A stretch of 64,000 nucleotides of DNA, taken from positions 899,855 through 963,854 of the forward strand of contig NZ_JACSPU010000001.1 of assembly GCF_014836985.1 (NCBI RefSeq), read 5' to 3'. The translations under genes were made by a program, and so were the position numbers. Positions 61,112 to 64,000 of this stretch are shown here, piece by piece. Every line of letters begins with the position of its first letter. Within the stretch, counting starts at the first letter, position 1. The notes beneath the pieces were generated by a model. The model was given only the letters and a program-made list of their open reading frames with translations. It was not told the DNA's origin and did not search any database. Source of the DNA: Planococcus wigleyi (GTDB lineage Bacteria > Bacillota > Bacilli > Bacillales_A > Planococcaceae).

Positions 61112-62245
61112 ATGACAACATTTAAATTGCTCGCAACAGCCGCAATGGGCCTAGAGTCGATTGTAGCCAACGAAGTTAAAGAATTAGGATATGAAACACA
61201 GACAGAAAACGGCAAAGTATTTTTCGAAGGAAACGAACGCGATATCGCCAAAACAAATCTGTGGCTGCGGACAGCTGACCGCGTCAAGATCATCGCCGGT
61301 GAATTCAACGCTTATACTTTTGATGAATTGTTTGAACAGACAAAAGCCATCGAGTGGGAAAAATTCCTGCCGGTGGACGCTGAATTCCCGGTACAAGGGA
61401 AATCGGTCAAATCGACGTTGCACAGTGTGCCAAACTGTCAGTCGATCGTCAAGAAAGCGATTGTCGAGCGTTTGAAAAAAGCGTATCACCGCAATTCATT
61501 CTTAGATGAAACAGGGCCGCGCTTTAAAATTGAAGTCTCAATTTTGAAAGACAAAGTTCAATTGTCCATCGATACAAGCGGCGCTGGACTGCATAAACGT
61601 GGGTACCGTCTGGATCAAGGGGAAGCGCCATTGAAAGAAACCTTGGCTGCAGCTTTGGTGAAGTTATCAAGATGGACGCCGGACCGTCCGTTCGTAGATC
61701 CATTCTGTGGTTCAGGTACAATCGCTATTGAAGCGGCGATGATCGGGCAAAATCTTGCACCTGGCTACAACCGGGATTTTGACAGCGAAGAATGGCCGTG
61801 GATCGGCCAGAAGATTTGGGATGAAGTCCGCGAAGAAGCGGAAGAGTTGGCGAACTATGACCAACCCCTTAATATTCTGGGAACTGACATCGACCACCGC
61901 ATGTTGAAAGTAGCGGAAGAAAATGCACGGGAAGCCGGTTTTGGCGACTTGATCCGCTTCGAGCAGCGCCAAGTGAAGGATTTTGTCGCAACGGAAGAAA
62001 ACGGCGTAGTCGTCGGCAACCCGCCATACGGCGAACGTATCGGTGAGATTGAAATCATTGAAGAAATGATTGCTGACATGGGCCGAGTTTTTGCACAACA
62101 CCCGACTTGGTCGGTGTATATGCTGTCGTCTATGGGACGTTTCGAAACCCTATACGGGCAGCCGGCAACCAAAAAACGTAAATTGTTCAACGGGTTTATC
62201 CGTACGGATCTTTTCCAATTCTGGGGAGAACGTTCTAAAAAATAA
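61112..62245 (+). CDS. ypsC: THUMP-domain class I SAM-dependent RNA methyltransferase (YpsC/RlmL-like)
   Basis: A 377-residue protein. It has an N-terminal THUMP RNA-binding domain (about 5-165), a methyltransferase core with the SAM motif DPFCGSGTIAIEA (about 195), and NPPYGER (about 305), the N6/N2 purine-methylation catalytic motif. This is the YcbY/RlmL N-half family, expected to make 23S m2G2445 or similar. Ribosome site TGGAGAGGGAG. Confidence 0.9.
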   Translation: MTTFKLLATAAMGLESIVANEVKELGYETQTENGKVFFEGNERDIAKTNLWLRTADRVKIIAGEFNAYTFDELFEQTKAIEWEKFLPVDAEFPVQGKSVKSTLHSVPNCQSIVKKAIVERLKKAYHRNSFLDETGPRFKIEVSILKDKVQLSIDTSGAGLHKRGYRLDQGEAPLKETLAAALVKLSRWTPDRPFVDPFCGSGTIAIEAAMIGQNLAPGYNRDFDSEEWPWIGQKIWDEVREEAEELANYDQPLNILGTDIDHRMLKVAEENAREAGFGDLIRFEQRQVKDFVATEENGVVVGNPPYGERIGEIEIIEEMIADMGRVFAQHPTWSVYMLSSMGRFETLYGQPATKKRKLFNGFIRTDLFQFWGERSKK

Positions 62246-62298
62246 ATGAGACGAAACGGAAGGGCAGCGGCTCTTCCGTTTCTCTGTGAGGAGAGTTT

Positions 62299-64000
62299 AT
62301 GAGACAACCACTACCATTTCCTTTAACAAAGGACAAAACTTTCTTTGAATCACTCAATGATTGGATCGGCGATGTGTTTTACGATGAGCTGCCTGAAAAA
62401 GGCTATGACTTGCGCGATGAGCAGATTTTCATGTCTTTCCAAATTGAACAGGCTTTGAAAGAAAAAGCGGTGCTGTTTGCGGAAGCCGGAGTAGGGACTG
62501 GGAAAACCATGGCTTATTTGCTTCCTGCGATCGCTTATGCACGCTATACCGGAAAACCGGCACTCATTTCATGTGCGGACGAAACGCTGATCGAGCAATT
62601 GGTCAAAAAAGGCGGGGATGTCGACCGTTTGAATGATCTGTTCGATTTGAACCTCGATGTCCGTCTGGCGAAATCACGTGACCAATATCTATGCCTCCAG
62701 CGTTTTGAAGGGGCAAAAAAACGCAGCGATGCTGATTTTCTGGATGATATCGAATTCAGCCTGCCGGAATTCGTCAACAAAACCTATTCCATGCAAAATA
62801 CCTATCCTTACGGCGAACGCTCAAGCTATCCGGAAGTTACGGATGAAGAGTGGCAGCAGGTCAATTACCATCCGATCCAAAACTGCAATGCCTGCGATCT
62901 GCGCAATAAATGCGGGCAGACCATCCACCGCAACCATTACCGTCAGGCGACAGACCTTGTCATCTGCTCTCATGATTTCCTGATGGAGCATATTTGGACA
63001 AAAGAAGCACGCAAACGGGAAGGGCAGACGCCTTTGCTTCCGGAATTCTCGCAAATTGTTCTTGATGAAGGCCATTTGCTCGAATTCTCCGCACAGCGCG
63101 CACTGACTTACGAAGTGCAGGAAAGTACACTTCAAGATGTGACAGAAAGCATTCTTTCCGATGGCATGCGTGAAAAAACATTGAACATGATCGAGCAGAC
63201 CATAGATCTCCACAATGAGTTTTTCCGTCTATTGCGCATCCATACCGTCGCAAGTACTGAAGACCGCAAAGCCATCGCGAAAGCTCCGGAATTAGTCGAA
63301 GTCGGCAAATTGCTGATTCGCCACATTGATTTGATGATGGAAGAATTCGTCTTTGAAGGCGAGCTTTTCACCATTCCTGAATACGAGCTGCGCTTGGCTG
63401 AAGAATATTTTGAGCAATACACCTTCTCGATGCGTTTGTTTGTAGAAGAAGGCGACGCGGTAACATGGCTGGAAATAAAAGATGAGATCGAGACATTGGT
63501 CATCATGCCGCGCCTCGTTACCGATATTTTGGACGAAAAACTGTTTGACGGAAAAATTCCGATCATTTTTTCTTCTGCTACCTTATCGATTCAAAAAGAT
63601 TTCACTTATTTGTCTGATAGTCTCGGAATCGATAAATACCAATCATTTTCTGTTTCGTCTCCATTTGATTATGAAGACGTCATGAAAATCTTTAAACATC
63701 CACTGGAGCAGCAGCAGAAATTTGAACGTGTCTATGACCTGTTCAGCACGGGCGACCAATCGCTTGTTTTGTTTACTTCAAAAATGGAGATGGACAATTT
63801 CAAGAAATCTTTGCCGCTGGATCATCAATACACCATTGAATTCGAAGGAGATCGTGAGCTGTCGACGGTCGTCAAAGAATTTCAGGAAGGCAAATTCCAG
63901 ATTTTGTGTTCGTATCATTTATGGGAAGGTTTGGATCTGCCTGGTGAAGCTTTGACGAAAGTCATCATCGTGGATCTGCCGTTCCCTCCGAAGGATCCTG
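62299..64000 (+). CDS. ypvA: DinG/XPD-like DNA helicase (YpvA-like), 3' truncated by the window end
   Basis: The frame is open from ATG 62299 to the last base (567 codons, no stop). It is a second SF2 XPD-like helicase: Walker A GVGTGKTMAYL, Walker B ending LDEGH rather than DEAH, cysteines (CLQ, CNACDLRNKC) placed like an XPD iron-sulfur cluster, SSATL, and YHLWEGLDLPGE. It lacks the N-terminal exonuclease of the first DinG. Ribosome site GTGAGGAGAG. The order ypsC-ypvA is that of B. subtilis. Confidence 0.9.
   Translation, partial: MRQPLPFPLTKDKTFFESLNDWIGDVFYDELPEKGYDLRDEQIFMSFQIEQALKEKAVLFAEAGVGTGKTMAYLLPAIAYARYTGKPALISCADETLIEQLVKKGGDVDRLNDLFDLNLDVRLAKSRDQYLCLQRFEGAKKRSDADFLDDIEFSLPEFVNKTYSMQNTYPYGERSSYPEVTDEEWQQVNYHPIQNCNACDLRNKCGQTIHRNHYRQATDLVICSHDFLMEHIWTKEARKREGQTPLLPEFSQIVLDEGHLLEFSAQRALTYEVQESTLQDVTESILSDGMREKTLNMIEQTIDLHNEFFRLLRIHTVASTEDRKAIAKAPELVEVGKLLIRHIDLMMEEFVFEGELFTIPEYELRLAEEYFEQYTFSMRLFVEEGDAVTWLEIKDEIETLVIMPRLVTDILDEKLFDGKIPIIFSSATLSIQKDFTYLSDSLGIDKYQSFSVSSPFDYEDVMKIFKHPLEQQQKFERVYDLFSTGDQSLVLFTSKMEMDNFKKSLPLDHQYTIEFEGDRELSTVVKEFQEGKFQILCSYHLWEGLDLPGEALTKVIIVDLPFPPKDP

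Overview
The window looks like a conserved core-chromosome segment of a Gram-positive, low-to-mid GC member of the Bacillales. Most likely it is a non-sporulating Planococcaceae/Caryophanaceae relative (Planococcus or close), although the genus is inferred and was not tested. Three things support this: strong purine-rich ribosome binding sites, frequent TTG/GTG starts, and gene order that follows the Bacillus subtilis resABCDE-to-ypvA arc. Sporulation and germination genes known from that arc (spoIVA, sleB, ypeB, ypjB) are absent from their expected places.

Layout. 1-4774: end of resC, then resD-resE and sigX-rsiX. 4808-5664: FMN riboswitch and the riboflavin transporter ribU. 5871-14008: ferredoxin, the ypbB-recS helicase pair, a LysM envelope protein, a CBS protein, a phosphoesterase, ypdA, asparaginase and prsW. 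14124-17715: cmk, plsC, S1-like ypfD, fni. 17755-21119: der, gpsA, two small envelope proteins. 21293-26170: HU, a repeat array, folE, mtrB (TRAP), menaquinone side-chain and ring genes hepS-menG-hepT, ndk. 26399-31439: chorismate/aromatic genes aroC-aroB-aroH-tyrA-aroA. 31502-37396: ypiA-ypiB-ypiF, the qcrABC menaquinol:cytochrome c reductase, ypjA and a zinc peptidase. 37405-44727: ypjC (minus strand), then ypjD-dapB-mgsA-bshA-cca-birA and panC-panD. 44831-52584: dinG, ypmA-ypmB-aspB-asnS-dnaD-nth-ypoC. 52588-55978: ponA and recU (minus strand). 56167-64000: yppE, mrfA-mrfB, gpsB, RNase P RNA, an RNA methyltransferase, and a second DinG-type helicase that runs off the end.

Functional threads. 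One is respiration and redox sensing (ResC/ResDE, HepS/MenG/HepT menaquinone, QcrABC, ferredoxin, bacillithiol enzymes YpdA and BshA). Others are aromatic amino acid synthesis, pantothenate and biotin-linked functions, DNA repair and helicases (RecS, DinG, Nth, RecU, MrfAB), and cell envelope growth (PonA, GpsB, PlsC, GpsA).

The least explained part is 21676-22144. It holds four head-to-tail copies of a ~100-124 bp unit, each able to fold into the same three-tier hairpin with compensatory base changes between copies; a decayed fifth copy lies at 5667-5786. A structured leader ending in a terminator precedes panC and is the second candidate for an undescribed regulatory element. Otherwise the window is ordinary core genome: no prophage, transposase, CRISPR array, rRNA or tRNA gene was recognised.
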